Source: Nocardioides lacusdianchii
GTDB taxonomy: Bacteria; Actinomycetota; Actinomycetes; Propionibacteriales; Nocardioidaceae
NCBI RefSeq assembly: GCF_020102855.1
Contig: NZ_JADHZD010000007.1
Location: 162,151 to 226,150, forward strand
Length of the DNA stretch: 64,000 nt
Direction: 5' to 3'
Part shown: piece after piece, positions 27,884-37,531 of the stretch
Position numbering within the stretch: position 1 is the stretch's first letter
Layout of the letters: every line of letters begins with the position of its first letter
The notes under the pieces: generated by a model
Told to the model about the DNA's origin: nothing
Database searches by the model: none
What the model saw: the letters and a program-made list of their open reading frames with translations, nothing else
Program-made: the position numbers and the translations under genes

Positions 27884-28203
27884 TCAGCAGGTGCCCCACA
27901 GGCCGCTGTCGGCGTACTGGGCATCGTTGGCGGCCGCGGAATACGACTTCTCGCGGGCGAGCTCTGGGGAGGCCTCGTAGCGGCGTGCGGCGCCCCGGGC
28001 CAGGAGCTCGTGGGCTACGTCGACGCCGGCGTGGTCGACGTAGCGCAGCAGCCGGTCGTACCGGTCGCGGTTGGGCTGGCCGCTGTCGGTGGCAAGCTGG
28101 ACGGTGCTGCCGACCGGCGCGAGCTCCTCGAGCAGGTCTGTTGTCTGGTCGGCGTAGCACTCGGCCGGCGTCGGCGGGTGGGCGACTTCGGGGGCGTCGA
28201 TGC
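27884..28203 (-). pseudogene. Thermonuclease (SNase) gene, C-terminal part, cut by the 29-kb insertion
   Basis: The frame reads I-DAPEVAHPPTPAECYADQ and continues for 105 codons to the stop, with the SNase-family features ecYadqTtdLLe..., YDRLLRYVDHAGVDVAHELLARG-A and a terminal DSGLWGTC (motifs shown in part). There is no start codon. The missing start, a signal peptide plus VTAVVDGDTLRV...RLLGI, is at 57172-57381 on the same strand. Joining the ATC codons at CGATGC restores a 174-residue secreted nuclease. Confidence 0.88.
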
Positions 28204-28229
28204 TTCTCTAGGCTTTGCGGAGTTGTCGG
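28204..28229 (+). repeat. Left terminal inverted repeat of the 29-kb element
   Basis: From the CGATGC core inward: TTCTCTAGGC, then GTTGTCGG at 28222-28229. The right end read inward gives TTCATTAGGC and GTTGTCGG at matching distances (19 and 18 nt from the core). A second imperfect GTTGTCTG lies about 30 bp further in and may be a recombinase-binding subrepeat. Confidence 0.65.
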
Positions 28230-28280
28230 TTAGGGCCTGCTTGGAGGGGATCGTTGTCTGCTGGTTTGGAGAGGTGGACG

Positions 28281-29840
28281 GTGAACTTCTATGACTTCAC
28301 CGAACCCGTGCCTGTGGTCGATGTGTCGGATTTCGGGGACGTGCATGCCCGAGCGGTGGCCAATGGTGCCCGGCAGGGGACGCCGGTGCTGATCGGCCCG
28401 GGTGGGCGGCCGGACCCGCGCGTCAACTTGTTCTTCCGCACCGGGCGCATGACCGAGGCCCGTCCGGCGACGTGGCGCCGGTACGCGTACGCGCTGGTGG
28501 TGTGGCTGGAGTACCTGCGGGTGGTCGACCGCAGTTGGGTGAAGGCGACGGCGGGTGACATGGAGGCGTTCAAGGAGTGGCGGTTGACCGCGCTGGACAA
28601 CACCGGCCGGGTGCAGCCGACGAGCTTCGACACCGACCGGGCGGCGTTGAACAGCTTCTACCTGTGGGCCGGGGAGCGGTACGGGGTGGCCAACCCGGTC
28701 GCGACCGCCGGGGCGGGCTTGCGGCGCAGCATCCGTCAACCAGGGGATGCGCTGGGTCGCCTGTCAATGGGCCGGGACCCGTTGCGGCCCGCGGGGTCGG
28801 CGCGTCGGCAAGTAAAGTGGATGCTGCGGTCGGCATTCGAGCAGTGGCGCAACATCGGGTTGTGCGGCTACGGCTTCGATGGGCTGCGCCAGCCCGGCTG
28901 GCGCGGCATCAACGAGGACCGGGATGCGGCGTTCGTCGATGGCCTGTACGGGACGGGCCTGCGGTTGGCGGAGTGGGCCAGCGTCCTCGACGTCGAGATC
29001 CCCACACCGGGCGCGGCCCGGTTCGCGCCGGCGCACGTGGCGGCGGCGTGCCTCAAGGGCGGCAAGGCCGGCCGGACGTATCGGATCCCGCGGAGCGTGC
29101 TGCACGCGGTAGCCGCCTACACCGACCCGGTGGAGGGCTCCCGGGCTGAGGTCGTCCGACGGGCTCAGCGGGCCGGCCGCTACCAGCAGTTGCCCGGCGT
29201 CCGGGTCGTGACCGGCTACCGCGCGCACAGTCGGCGGCTGCTGATCGAGGACCCGGGCGGGCCGGTGTCGGTCTCGCTGGACGTGCTCGGCCCGGACGAG
29301 CGACGCCGTTTGTTCCGACGCACCCCGAACGGGCTGGCGCCGTTGTGGCTGTGGCTCGCCCCGAATGGGCTGCCGAAGAAGCCCTACGGGTGGGAAGACA
29401 CCTTCGACCACGCCAATCGTCGCATCGCCCGAGAGTGGGCCAAGACCGTCGGTGACGGGGCGGGTGTGGACGGGTGCCCGTTGTGGGCTCGCCCGCACAT
29501 GTTGCGGCACTCGTTCTGCCTCAAGTGGTACTCGATCCTCTCGGCGGTCTGGCGGACCCGGGTCACGGGCCTGTCCGAGGAGGAGACGCGTGACCTGCGC
29601 GACCAGCTGGGTGACATCTGGTACCAGCTGGCCGCACTGATGGGCCACGCCCACCCGATGACCACGCGAGACATCTACCTCGAACCGTTCGCCGGCCTGG
29701 AGATCGACTACCTGATGGCGCTGTTGGACGAGGAGGAAACCGCCGGAGTCGATGCGCTGTTGCGCACCCTCGCACACGAAGGCGGGCGGACCGTGCAGCC
29801 AGTCACCTCGCCCCTCAGCGGGCAGGCAGCGATCCGGTGA
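28281..29840 (+). CDS. tnpA: Tyrosine recombinase, TnpA-like (first of three)
   Basis: A 519-residue site-specific recombinase. The N-terminal half carries a core-binding domain, and the catalytic domain has R228 (GLYGTGLRLAEW), HMLRHSF (HxxR), and ALMGHAHPMTTRDIYL (His and nucleophile Tyr). All catalytic positions are present. GTG 28281 has SD GGAGAGG; the frame opens further upstream toward the element end. The stop overlaps the next gene (GTGA), so all transposition genes are coupled. It corresponds to TnpA of Tn554 in position, not necessarily in length. Confidence 0.9.
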   Translation: MNFYDFTEPVPVVDVSDFGDVHARAVANGARQGTPVLIGPGGRPDPRVNLFFRTGRMTEARPATWRRYAYALVVWLEYLRVVDRSWVKATAGDMEAFKEWRLTALDNTGRVQPTSFDTDRAALNSFYLWAGERYGVANPVATAGAGLRRSIRQPGDALGRLSMGRDPLRPAGSARRQVKWMLRSAFEQWRNIGLCGYGFDGLRQPGWRGINEDRDAAFVDGLYGTGLRLAEWASVLDVEIPTPGAARFAPAHVAAACLKGGKAGRTYRIPRSVLHAVAAYTDPVEGSRAEVVRRAQRAGRYQQLPGVRVVTGYRAHSRRLLIEDPGGPVSVSLDVLGPDERRRLFRRTPNGLAPLWLWLAPNGLPKKPYGWEDTFDHANRRIAREWAKTVGDGAGVDGCPLWARPHMLRHSFCLKWYSILSAVWRTRVTGLSEEETRDLRDQLGDIWYQLAALMGHAHPMTTRDIYLEPFAGLEIDYLMALLDEEETAGVDALLRTLAHEGGRTVQPVTSPLSGQAAIR

Positions 29841-31699
29841 GCCGTGTGGCGCGAGGCGGACAGCGCGCCACCCAGCCATCGGCAGGGTGGGCGCCGCTGC
29901 CGCGTCTGGGGCCGGGTGGTCAGAGCGTGCTGTTCATCGAGGAGACCGGTGGGCGCCGCACGATGTTCGACCTCGCCGGGCTACCGGTCGCCGATCCGAT
30001 CCGCCGGTGGTTGGCCGAATGCCTCGCCCGCCAGGCCAGTACCCGCTCGACGGTCAAGCGGTTGGCCACTGCGCGATCGTTGGCATACGCCGCGCGACAG
30101 TTCGCGGGAACTCTCGCGGAGCATCCGATCGACGTGGAGCACCCGGCGGACATCGTCGCCGAGCACTTCGTCGCCTTTCGCCGCCGCTACGAGCACCTGA
30201 GGGTCCGGACCGCGGCCACCTACATCGAATCGCTGCAATGGCTGCTGCGCGAGGAGGACCAACTCACTCCTCAGGCTCGGGCGGGACTATCGGCGATCCG
30301 CATCCGCGGCGCACACCGCAGCGACCATGACGACAGCATCGGTCGGGTGTACACCGACACCGAGTGGCAAACGATCCTGACCGCCGCGCGACACGACGTG
30401 CGGGTGGCCCGCGACCGGATCCACGACGGGCGGCGACTGCTGGCCCGGTACCGGGCCGGGGACCTGGAGGCGGGCACCGACCGGGCCAGGCTCGCTCGGC
30501 TGTTGGACGGCTTCGAGCGCACCGGCGAACTGCCACGAAAACCCAGCGGAGATGCCTCGTCGGAGGTACGCAGGTGCGGCGGCCTGGTCAAGGTCGCCGG
30601 AGTGTTGTGCCTATCCCCCGATGAGCTGGCCGCATTCGCGGTGCTGCTGGTCACCCTGACCGGTCAGAACTTCGGCACCGTCGCCGCCTGGCCCGCGGCG
30701 CACTTTCGCCCCGATGGGGGACTGACCGACCAGGGCCTGGCGTTGGTCGAGTCGTGCAAGCCGCGCCGGGGACCGAACCGGCAGCACATGGTTATCGCGT
30801 TGGAGGACATTCTCGACGACACCGACCGGGAGCACCGGCTCTTCCGGTCACCGCTGCGGGTGTACCAGCTCCTGCTCGACCTGGGCGGCACCGCCCGCCG
30901 CCTGAGCAGCAGCCAGGGTCTGTTCGCCGGCCGGATCGCCAAAACCACCGGCACGGCGACCAGCCCGTGGATCACCACCCTGGCCGGCCAGCACGTGCAA
31001 CGGTGGGCCGCCGCGCACGGCTTCCCCACCGCCACCCACGCGGTCCCCGGCGAGAAACCGGTGGTCTCGGTGCGGCGGCTGCGGCTGACCGCGATCGAAC
31101 GGCGCCGCCGCCCCGTCGCGCACACCGCGGCAACCATGCGCGATACCTACCTGATGCCCAACCCCGGGGTGCAAGAGGAGAGCCGCATCGTGGTCGCCGA
31201 GGCCCTACGGGCCGAGGTCAGAAAGGCCCGCGACCACTGCCGCGTCCCGGTATTCACCCAGGCGTTCGTGCGTCTGGCCGGCCGCGACCCGCAGGCCGCC
31301 GCCGAGCAGGCCAACATGAGCGTCGAACAGCTGGCCGGGCTGCTGGATGGCACCCGGGACACCGTGCTGGCGTCCTGCCGAGATCACCTCGACGGCCCGT
31401 ACGACCCTGCCGGGGTGGCGTGTTCGGCCTCGTTCCTGTCCTGCCTGGACTGCACCAATGCTCGCGCGCTACCCCACCAGCTGCCGATCCAGCTTGCCGC
31501 GATCGAGGCGCTGCAGCAGCTGCGCCCGCACCTGCCACCGGCCCTGTGGGCGCGTCGGTACGCGCCCCGACTGGAACAGCTGCGCGAGATCACCACCGGT
31601 TTCCAGTCCGCCGAGATCGACCATGCCAAAGCCGCCATCACCGACGGGCACCGCCAACAGATCAGCGACCTCCTGGAGGGCCGATGGGACCTGCGCTGA
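29837..31699 (+). CDS. tnpB: Tyrosine recombinase, TnpB-like (second of three)
   Basis: A 620-residue protein of the large Tn554 TnpB type. It has a long N-terminal arm/core-binding region and a catalytic-domain-like part with VRRLRLT (in place of HxLRHT), HTAATMRDTYL (nucleophile Tyr) and a C-terminal Cys-containing segment (CSASFLSCLDC) that may bind zinc. The usual first Arg position reads LTGQNFGTVAAW, a Gln where Arg is expected. GTG start overlaps tnpA's TGA. Confidence 0.85.
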   Translation: MSRVARGGQRATQPSAGWAPLPRLGPGGQSVLFIEETGGRRTMFDLAGLPVADPIRRWLAECLARQASTRSTVKRLATARSLAYAARQFAGTLAEHPIDVEHPADIVAEHFVAFRRRYEHLRVRTAATYIESLQWLLREEDQLTPQARAGLSAIRIRGAHRSDHDDSIGRVYTDTEWQTILTAARHDVRVARDRIHDGRRLLARYRAGDLEAGTDRARLARLLDGFERTGELPRKPSGDASSEVRRCGGLVKVAGVLCLSPDELAAFAVLLVTLTGQNFGTVAAWPAAHFRPDGGLTDQGLALVESCKPRRGPNRQHMVIALEDILDDTDREHRLFRSPLRVYQLLLDLGGTARRLSSSQGLFAGRIAKTTGTATSPWITTLAGQHVQRWAAAHGFPTATHAVPGEKPVVSVRRLRLTAIERRRRPVAHTAATMRDTYLMPNPGVQEESRIVVAEALRAEVRKARDHCRVPVFTQAFVRLAGRDPQAAAEQANMSVEQLAGLLDGTRDTVLASCRDHLDGPYDPAGVACSASFLSCLDCTNARALPHQLPIQLAAIEALQQLRPHLPPALWARRYAPRLEQLREITTGFQSAEIDHAKAAITDGHRQQISDLLEGRWDLR

Positions 31700-33804
31700 C
31701 CGACGACGCCGGCCCCGTCGCCGCGAACGTGCGTGTCCTGCGCGCCCGAACGGTGCGCCCGGGCACCCCGGCGGAGAAGCTCTCCCGCTTCGAAGACACG
31801 GTCTGGCATCTCGCGCCGGCCCACCCTGACGCGCACGCGAAGATCAACGCGATCCGCTGGGACCACTGGCCGGCCGAGCTGGTCGAACAGTTCAAGACCA
31901 TCACCCTGGCCTTCCTGGAACACCCCACCCCCAACAGCGTCACCATGACCAGTCGCGGCGACCCGATGAGCGTCAGAACCCTGTCCTTCCGGCTGCGGAC
32001 CCTGTGGGTGTTCGCGTCCTGGATGAGCCTGCATCACCTGCGCAGCCTGCGCGAGGTCACCGACCAGCACCTGCAGCAGTACCGCCGGCACGTGATCGGG
32101 CTGGAGGCCAGCAACCGCCGCAAGGCCGATCTGCTCGCCGCGGTGCGCACCATCTGGGTCTACCGGGCCTGTCTTCCACCGCAGTGCCGGCTGGCCACCA
32201 CCAACCCTTGGGACGGTGTGAGCACGGCACGGCTGGCCTCGGCCCCAGGCCGAGCGTGGGGAGCGGAGAACACGACCCCGCGCGTCGCCCCGGCCACCAT
32301 GGAGGCCCTGCTGGACTGGAGCCTGCGCATGGTCGAAACGATCGGCCCCGACATCGTGGCAGCGCGCGCCGAGCTTGGCCAGCTTGAGACCGGCGCCCAC
32401 CCCAGCCAACGACCCCTCGAAGGGCTGTCCTCACGGCAGCGGCTCGAGGCGTTCGTGGCCGCCGCGGCCGCGCAGGGCCACGCCCTGCCCGGGCACCCGG
32501 CCCGCAACCCGCACGAGCAGGCACGGATCAACTGGAGCCGGATCGCCGTGCTACTGCGCCTACCCCACCACCAAGTACATCCCAGCCTTCGTCCCATCGT
32601 CGTCGACAGTGGCCTACCGATCGCCGACGGCTCGCCCATGGGCACCATCACCGGCACAATTGATGGCCGCCCGTGGCGCGAGCGTCCCATCACCACACGG
32701 GAGCTCCCCGGGCTGGTCTCCCACCTGTCCGCCGCCTGCTTCGTCGTCGTCAGCTACCTGTCGGGCATGCGCCCCGGAGAGGTTCTCAATCTGCGCCGCG
32801 GCTGCGCCAGCCAGGACGAGGCGACCGGCCAGCTGCTGGTGGTCGGCCGCTACGGCAAGGGAACCGCGCGAGCCCCACGCCCGACGGTCGGGGACGACCC
32901 CTGGGGCCGCTCCTGGGTCGTCGTGCGCCCCGTCCACCAGGCCATGGCGCTGCTGGAGCAACTGTCCGACTCGCCGTTCGTGTTCCCGGCCAGCCTCCTC
33001 AAGCCACACCAGCTCAGGCCCGCCGAACACCACGCCCGCCGCCCCGGTGAGATCACCCGCGACCTGAGCAACCTGATCGCCTGGCTGAACGCCACCTTCC
33101 ACCGTGCCGACGGGCGGCCGCTCGTCCCTGCGGATCCGGCCGGGCGTATCTACCCGACACGTTTCCGCCGCACCCTGGCCTACTTCATCGTGCGCCGGCC
33201 CCGCGGGCTGATCGCCGCCGCTCTCCAATACGGGCACGTCTCGACCACCGTCACGCTCAGCTACAGCGGGAAGGCCGACACCGGATGGCTCGACGATCTC
33301 GCCATCGAACGATTGGAGGCCATCATCGAACACAACGAACGAGACCATGCGCTGCTGCAAGACGGGGAACACGTCAGCGGCCCCGCTGCCACCGAATACC
33401 GGGACCGGATCGAACGCACCCACCGATTCGCCGGACGAATCGTCAACCGCGTCCGCAACGTCGAACGCCTCCTCGGGCACGCAGACACCAGCATCCACCA
33501 CGGCGAGGGGATGACCTGCGTATACCGGCCCGAAACCGCCGCATGCCGCACCACCCGGCTGACCCAGGGGCTTCCCGCGCACGACGCTCCCCTCGAGGCC
33601 GAATGCCAATCGGGATGCGCGAACCTGGCCTACACCGACCGCGACATCACCCAGCTGCGCGAACGACTAGACATCCTCGATCATGCCGCCGCCGACGTAC
33701 TCACACCGGCTCCGATGCGTGACCGTGCCCGCGCCCAAGCCGGCCAGGTCCGAGCCGTGCTTGCCCAACACCAGGCACCATCCGGGCAAGGCGATATCTC
33801 ATGA
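31684..33804 (+). CDS. Tyrosine recombinase, third of three
   Basis: A 706-residue recombinase with catalytic Arg in YLSGMRPGEVLNLRRG (near residue 362), YPTRFRRTLAYF (near 493) and ALQYGHVSTTVTLSYSG (His and Tyr near 527). Its C-terminus has paired Cys (CVYRPETAAC, CQSGCANL), a zinc-finger-like end. ATG 31684 overlaps tnpB by 16 nt; the frame is open 930 nt further upstream, but that is the shadow of tnpB. Tn554 proper has only two recombinases, so this third one is unusual. Confidence 0.88.
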   Translation: MGPALTDDAGPVAANVRVLRARTVRPGTPAEKLSRFEDTVWHLAPAHPDAHAKINAIRWDHWPAELVEQFKTITLAFLEHPTPNSVTMTSRGDPMSVRTLSFRLRTLWVFASWMSLHHLRSLREVTDQHLQQYRRHVIGLEASNRRKADLLAAVRTIWVYRACLPPQCRLATTNPWDGVSTARLASAPGRAWGAENTTPRVAPATMEALLDWSLRMVETIGPDIVAARAELGQLETGAHPSQRPLEGLSSRQRLEAFVAAAAAQGHALPGHPARNPHEQARINWSRIAVLLRLPHHQVHPSLRPIVVDSGLPIADGSPMGTITGTIDGRPWRERPITTRELPGLVSHLSAACFVVVSYLSGMRPGEVLNLRRGCASQDEATGQLLVVGRYGKGTARAPRPTVGDDPWGRSWVVVRPVHQAMALLEQLSDSPFVFPASLLKPHQLRPAEHHARRPGEITRDLSNLIAWLNATFHRADGRPLVPADPAGRIYPTRFRRTLAYFIVRRPRGLIAAALQYGHVSTTVTLSYSGKADTGWLDDLAIERLEAIIEHNERDHALLQDGEHVSGPAATEYRDRIERTHRFAGRIVNRVRNVERLLGHADTSIHHGEGMTCVYRPETAACRTTRLTQGLPAHDAPLEAECQSGCANLAYTDRDITQLRERLDILDHAAADVLTPAPMRDRARAQAGQVRAVLAQHQAPSGQGDIS

Positions 33805-34253
33805 CCCGCAAGAGACGCGACCGGGACGCCGAACGCCGCGAACTGGCCGCCGCCATCCGGCGACTCCTCGCCGGCACCCCGCTGCGGTCGACCAGCGGGA
33901 AGCTCACCAGCAGCGAACTGATCACCGAATCCGGCCTGCGCCGCGACGTCGTCTACGCCGACCACAAGGACCTCGTCGACGACTTCCGGGCGCGCGTCAA
34001 AGCCCAGCACGCCACCCCAGCCTCGATCGCACGGGTCGCCGACGACAACCGTGCGCTCAAGGACGAAAACGCCAGCCTCAAAGCGCAGCTCGCGGCCGAA
34101 CGCGAGACCACCAAGACGCTGGCCAAGATCATTGGCGAACTCTCCCTCGAACTCCACCAAGCCCGCGACGAGCTCAGCACCCTGCAACAGATCCCACACA
34201 TCGGCGCGCATTCGTCGGCCCAACGTGCCAGGGTCAGGCAGGATTCGCCGTAA
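33801..34253 (+). CDS. tnpC: Short coiled-coil transposition protein (TnpC/DUF6262-like)
   Basis: A 150-residue protein with a basic N-terminus (TRKRRDRDAERRELAAAIRR), a Tyr/Lys DNA-contact-like segment (RRDVVYADHKDLVDDF) and a coiled coil (NRALKDENASLKAQL... KTLAKIIGELSLEL). This fits the small accessory protein that follows the large recombinases in Tn554-type modules. ATGA overlap with the third recombinase. The last 20 residues may vary with element type. Confidence 0.7.
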   Translation: MTRKRRDRDAERRELAAAIRRLLAGTPLRSTSGKLTSSELITESGLRRDVVYADHKDLVDDFRARVKAQHATPASIARVADDNRALKDENASLKAQLAAERETTKTLAKIIGELSLELHQARDELSTLQQIPHIGAHSSAQRARVRQDSP

Positions 34254-34416
34254 GCCGATCCGTAAACAGCGACCAGAACGCACATTCTCAATCAGCAACC
34301 AAGGCGCCCGGAGGAGCCGGGCGGCCATTTCACCGGAGCGACCTCAAGGGCGATCAAGGCTCAGCCACACCCGACCCTCCCGGGCCGCTGAACAACTTGC
34401 GGATCGAGGCCGAGGC

Positions 34417-35613
34417 TCACGACTCCGTAGCGTCGGCTACCCTCGCGGACGCGGCGGGTGGGCAAAGCGGGTGCACGACGGGCCAGGTGGAGCTGAGGTC
34501 GGCCAGCACCAGATCGGCGCGAGCGCCTTCCCGCAGAGAACCGCGGTCGTGGAGGCCCACGCACGCGGCGGGTCCTGCCGTCACGAGCGCGATCGCGCGC
34601 GGCAGGGTCATCACCCCGTCCCGCGCTAGCTTCAGCGCGGCGGGCAGCATCGCGGTGGGCAGGTAGTCGCTGGCCAGGGCGTCGACCAGTCCGGCTCTTG
34701 CGAGTTCGGTGGCCGAGACGTTTCTGGTATGGGAACGGCCGCGGATTACGTTGGGGGCGCCCGCGACGATAAGCATGTTGCGCTCACGGGCGGCGCGTGC
34801 GGCCGTGAGCGTGGTGGGGAACTCCGCTACGGTCCCGCCGTGCGCTACGAGCGCGTTGACCTCCGCGGAGGTGGCGAGATCGTGGCCCCAGAGCCGGATC
34901 CGGCCAGCGTGTGTCAGGTGGCCCAGCCACGCAAGCGCGCTGTCTCGGATATCGAGGCGGAGGTTCCGGTCGCGGCGCAAACCAGCGACGTGGTCCGCGG
35001 CCTGCTGCTCGGTCATTCCCTCCCCCAGCACGAGCCAGCGTCGCATCGTCGCCTCGTCGTGGAACTGACCAATCCCCGGGGTGTGGTCCTCATAGGACAC
35101 GACCGGGAGGCCCCCCTCAGGGGGGAGCCGAGCTAGGTGGTCGTCCAGCGTCGTTCGGCCGTAGGCGCAGCGGACGTCGAGCCGGTGCAGGATTCGGTGG
35201 TCCGCCTGGGTGTCAGGGGGATTACGCAGCACGTGTGACAGGTCGACTGCGTCGGGGGAGCCGATCGGCATGCCCAGGATGGATCGCTGCTGAAAAGCTA
35301 GGCCGTGGAAGGCGGTCGTGATACCCGCAGCGCGAAGGCGGGCGCCGGCCGACCCGAGGGCGAACGAGGGGTCGAGCGTTACGCCCGGCCGCGGGCACAG
35401 CTCCTTGGTGAGCATGTCGCTGTGAACATCAACGAGACCTGGCAGGAGGTGGGCGCCCCGCCCGTCCAAGTCGCAGCTGGCACCCGGTGGATGCGCTCCC
35501 ACCTCTACGACGTGACCCTCGCGCACCACGACGCGGGCGTTATCGATCATCCGGTCGCCGAGCACCGCCGCTACGTGACCAACCACGTAGTCGGTCGACT
35601 TCCAAGGGGCCAC
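34417..35613 (-). CDS. phnM: PhnM-like amidohydrolase without C-P lyase partners
   Basis: The 398-residue amidohydrolase matches PhnM (5-triphosphate-ribosyl phosphonate diphosphatase) along its length: HSDMLTKELCPRPGV near residue 60 (E. coli: LHTDNLDKFFTPRPKV), SYEDHTPGIGQFHD, LWGHDLATSAEV, AEFPTTLTAARAAR, APNVIRGRSHTRNVSA and LASDYLPTAML. The segment equivalent to SHDDATHAHV reads GHDLATSAEV, so one metal-site His/Asp pair differs. PhnGHIJKL are absent from the window. It is divergent from phnC. Confidence 0.85.
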   Translation of the reverse strand: MAPWKSTDYVVGHVAAVLGDRMIDNARVVVREGHVVEVGAHPPGASCDLDGRGAHLLPGLVDVHSDMLTKELCPRPGVTLDPSFALGSAGARLRAAGITTAFHGLAFQQRSILGMPIGSPDAVDLSHVLRNPPDTQADHRILHRLDVRCAYGRTTLDDHLARLPPEGGLPVVSYEDHTPGIGQFHDEATMRRWLVLGEGMTEQQAADHVAGLRRDRNLRLDIRDSALAWLGHLTHAGRIRLWGHDLATSAEVNALVAHGGTVAEFPTTLTAARAARERNMLIVAGAPNVIRGRSHTRNVSATELARAGLVDALASDYLPTAMLPAALKLARDGVMTLPRAIALVTAGPAACVGLHDRGSLREGARADLVLADLSSTWPVVHPLCPPAASARVADATES

Positions 35614-35729
35614 GGTCCGTCAGCCTAGTCCCGACACCGTGCCCGTCCCCGAGTACCTGCGTAATCGCGGCGGATCGCCGGCACACGTTCACCGGGCGTT
35701 AAGGCGTGACCCCTTCCGCCTTCACAAAT

Positions 35730-35770
35730 CCTCTATACGTTTCAGGCATTCCCCCTAAAACCTATAGAGG
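35730..35770. promoter_or_regulatory. Candidate PhnF-like operator in front of phnC
   Basis: CCTCTATA (35730-35737) and TATAGAGG (35763-35770) are perfect inverted arms 25 nt apart, and CTATAG at the right arm is itself palindromic. TATAGA half-sites are the core of the known mycobacterial PhnF operator (TGGTATAGACCA). The right arm overlaps the phnC Shine-Dalgarno, so a bound GntR protein would block translation or transcription of the operon. Confidence 0.5.
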
Positions 35771-35777
35771 AGCGCTC

Positions 35778-36578
<801 letters not shown>

Positions 36579-36622
36579 TACGACCCACCCCCTTTTTCCC
36601 AACCACATCCCAAGGAACACCC

Positions 36623-37531
36623 ATGCCCGTTCACCGTCATCCCACCCTCGTCGTCGCGACCCTGATCTCATTGGCGCTCGTCCTCGCCGGCTGCGGCTCC
36701 AGCTCAGGGAGCGGGGCCAAGGCCGTGGCCAACGAGGTACCCGAGACCCTGCGGGTGGCGCTGCTGCCCGACGAGAACGCCTCAGACGTGATCAAGAACA
36801 ACGAGCCGCTGCGGCAGTACCTCGAGGATGAGCTCGGCGTCGAGGTGGAGCTCGTCGTCACCACCGACTACTCCTCGATGATCGAGGCCATGGCCCGCGG
36901 CCGCCTCGAGCTCGGCTACTTCGGCCCTCTCTCCTACGTCCTTGCTCAGGAGAAGTCCGACATCGAGCCATTCGCAGCGATGCAGGACGTAGAGGGCGAG
37001 GCCCCGACGTACCGAGCAGTGATCGTAGGCAACCCCGATGTCATCAAGAACCTTGATGACATCGCCGGCAAGACCGTCGCCTGGGGCGACCCGGCCAGCA
37101 CCTCCAGCCACCTGATCCCGAAGGCGATGCTCGTCGAGCAGGCGGATCTGATCGTCGACGAAGGGAACTACCAGGAGCAACACGTCGGCGCCCACGACGC
37201 CGTCGCTCTCGCGGTGCAAAACGGCAACGCCGAGGCAGGCGGCCTCAGCAAGCCGATCTACGAGCGGCTCGTCGAGGAAGGCATCATCGACCCGGCCAAG
37301 GTGGCGGTGATCGCGGAGTCGGAGCCCTATCCCAACTACCCCTGGACCATGCAGGCGAGCTTGCCCGAAGACTTCAAGGAGCAGGTGCGCAACGCCTTCC
37401 TCGAGCTTGACGTCACTGAGGTGCTGGAGCCGTTCGGCGCTACCGGGTTCGAGCCCATCACCGATGAGGACTACGACGTCGTACGCGAGCTCGCGCCGCT
37501 GCTCGACATCGACCTGGCGGACTTCCAGTGA
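36623..37531 (+). CDS. phnD: Phosphonate/phosphite-binding lipoprotein
   Basis: The 302-residue substrate receptor begins with a lipoprotein signal peptide (LALVLAGCGS). The mature protein has the PhnD pattern: LLPDENASDVIKNNEPLRQYLE, LVVTTDYSSMIEAMARGRLELGYFGPLSY (shown in part), and GKTVAWGDPASTSSHLIPK. The phosphite-versus-phosphonate preference cannot be read, though PtxD in the operon favours phosphite. SD AAGGAAC precedes ATG 36623. The stop overlaps phnE. Confidence 0.92.
   Translation: MPVHRHPTLVVATLISLALVLAGCGSSSGSGAKAVANEVPETLRVALLPDENASDVIKNNEPLRQYLEDELGVEVELVVTTDYSSMIEAMARGRLELGYFGPLSYVLAQEKSDIEPFAAMQDVEGEAPTYRAVIVGNPDVIKNLDDIAGKTVAWGDPASTSSHLIPKAMLVEQADLIVDEGNYQEQHVGAHDAVALAVQNGNAEAGGLSKPIYERLVEEGIIDPAKVAVIAESEPYPNYPWTMQASLPEDFKEQVRNAFLELDVTEVLEPFGATGFEPITDEDYDVVRELAPLLDIDLADFQ

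Noticed and set aside
30754..31683. 930-nt upstream extension of the third recombinase
   Set aside because: Lies fully inside tnpB in another frame and is Arg/Pro-rich; ATG 31684 with a short overlap is the sound start.
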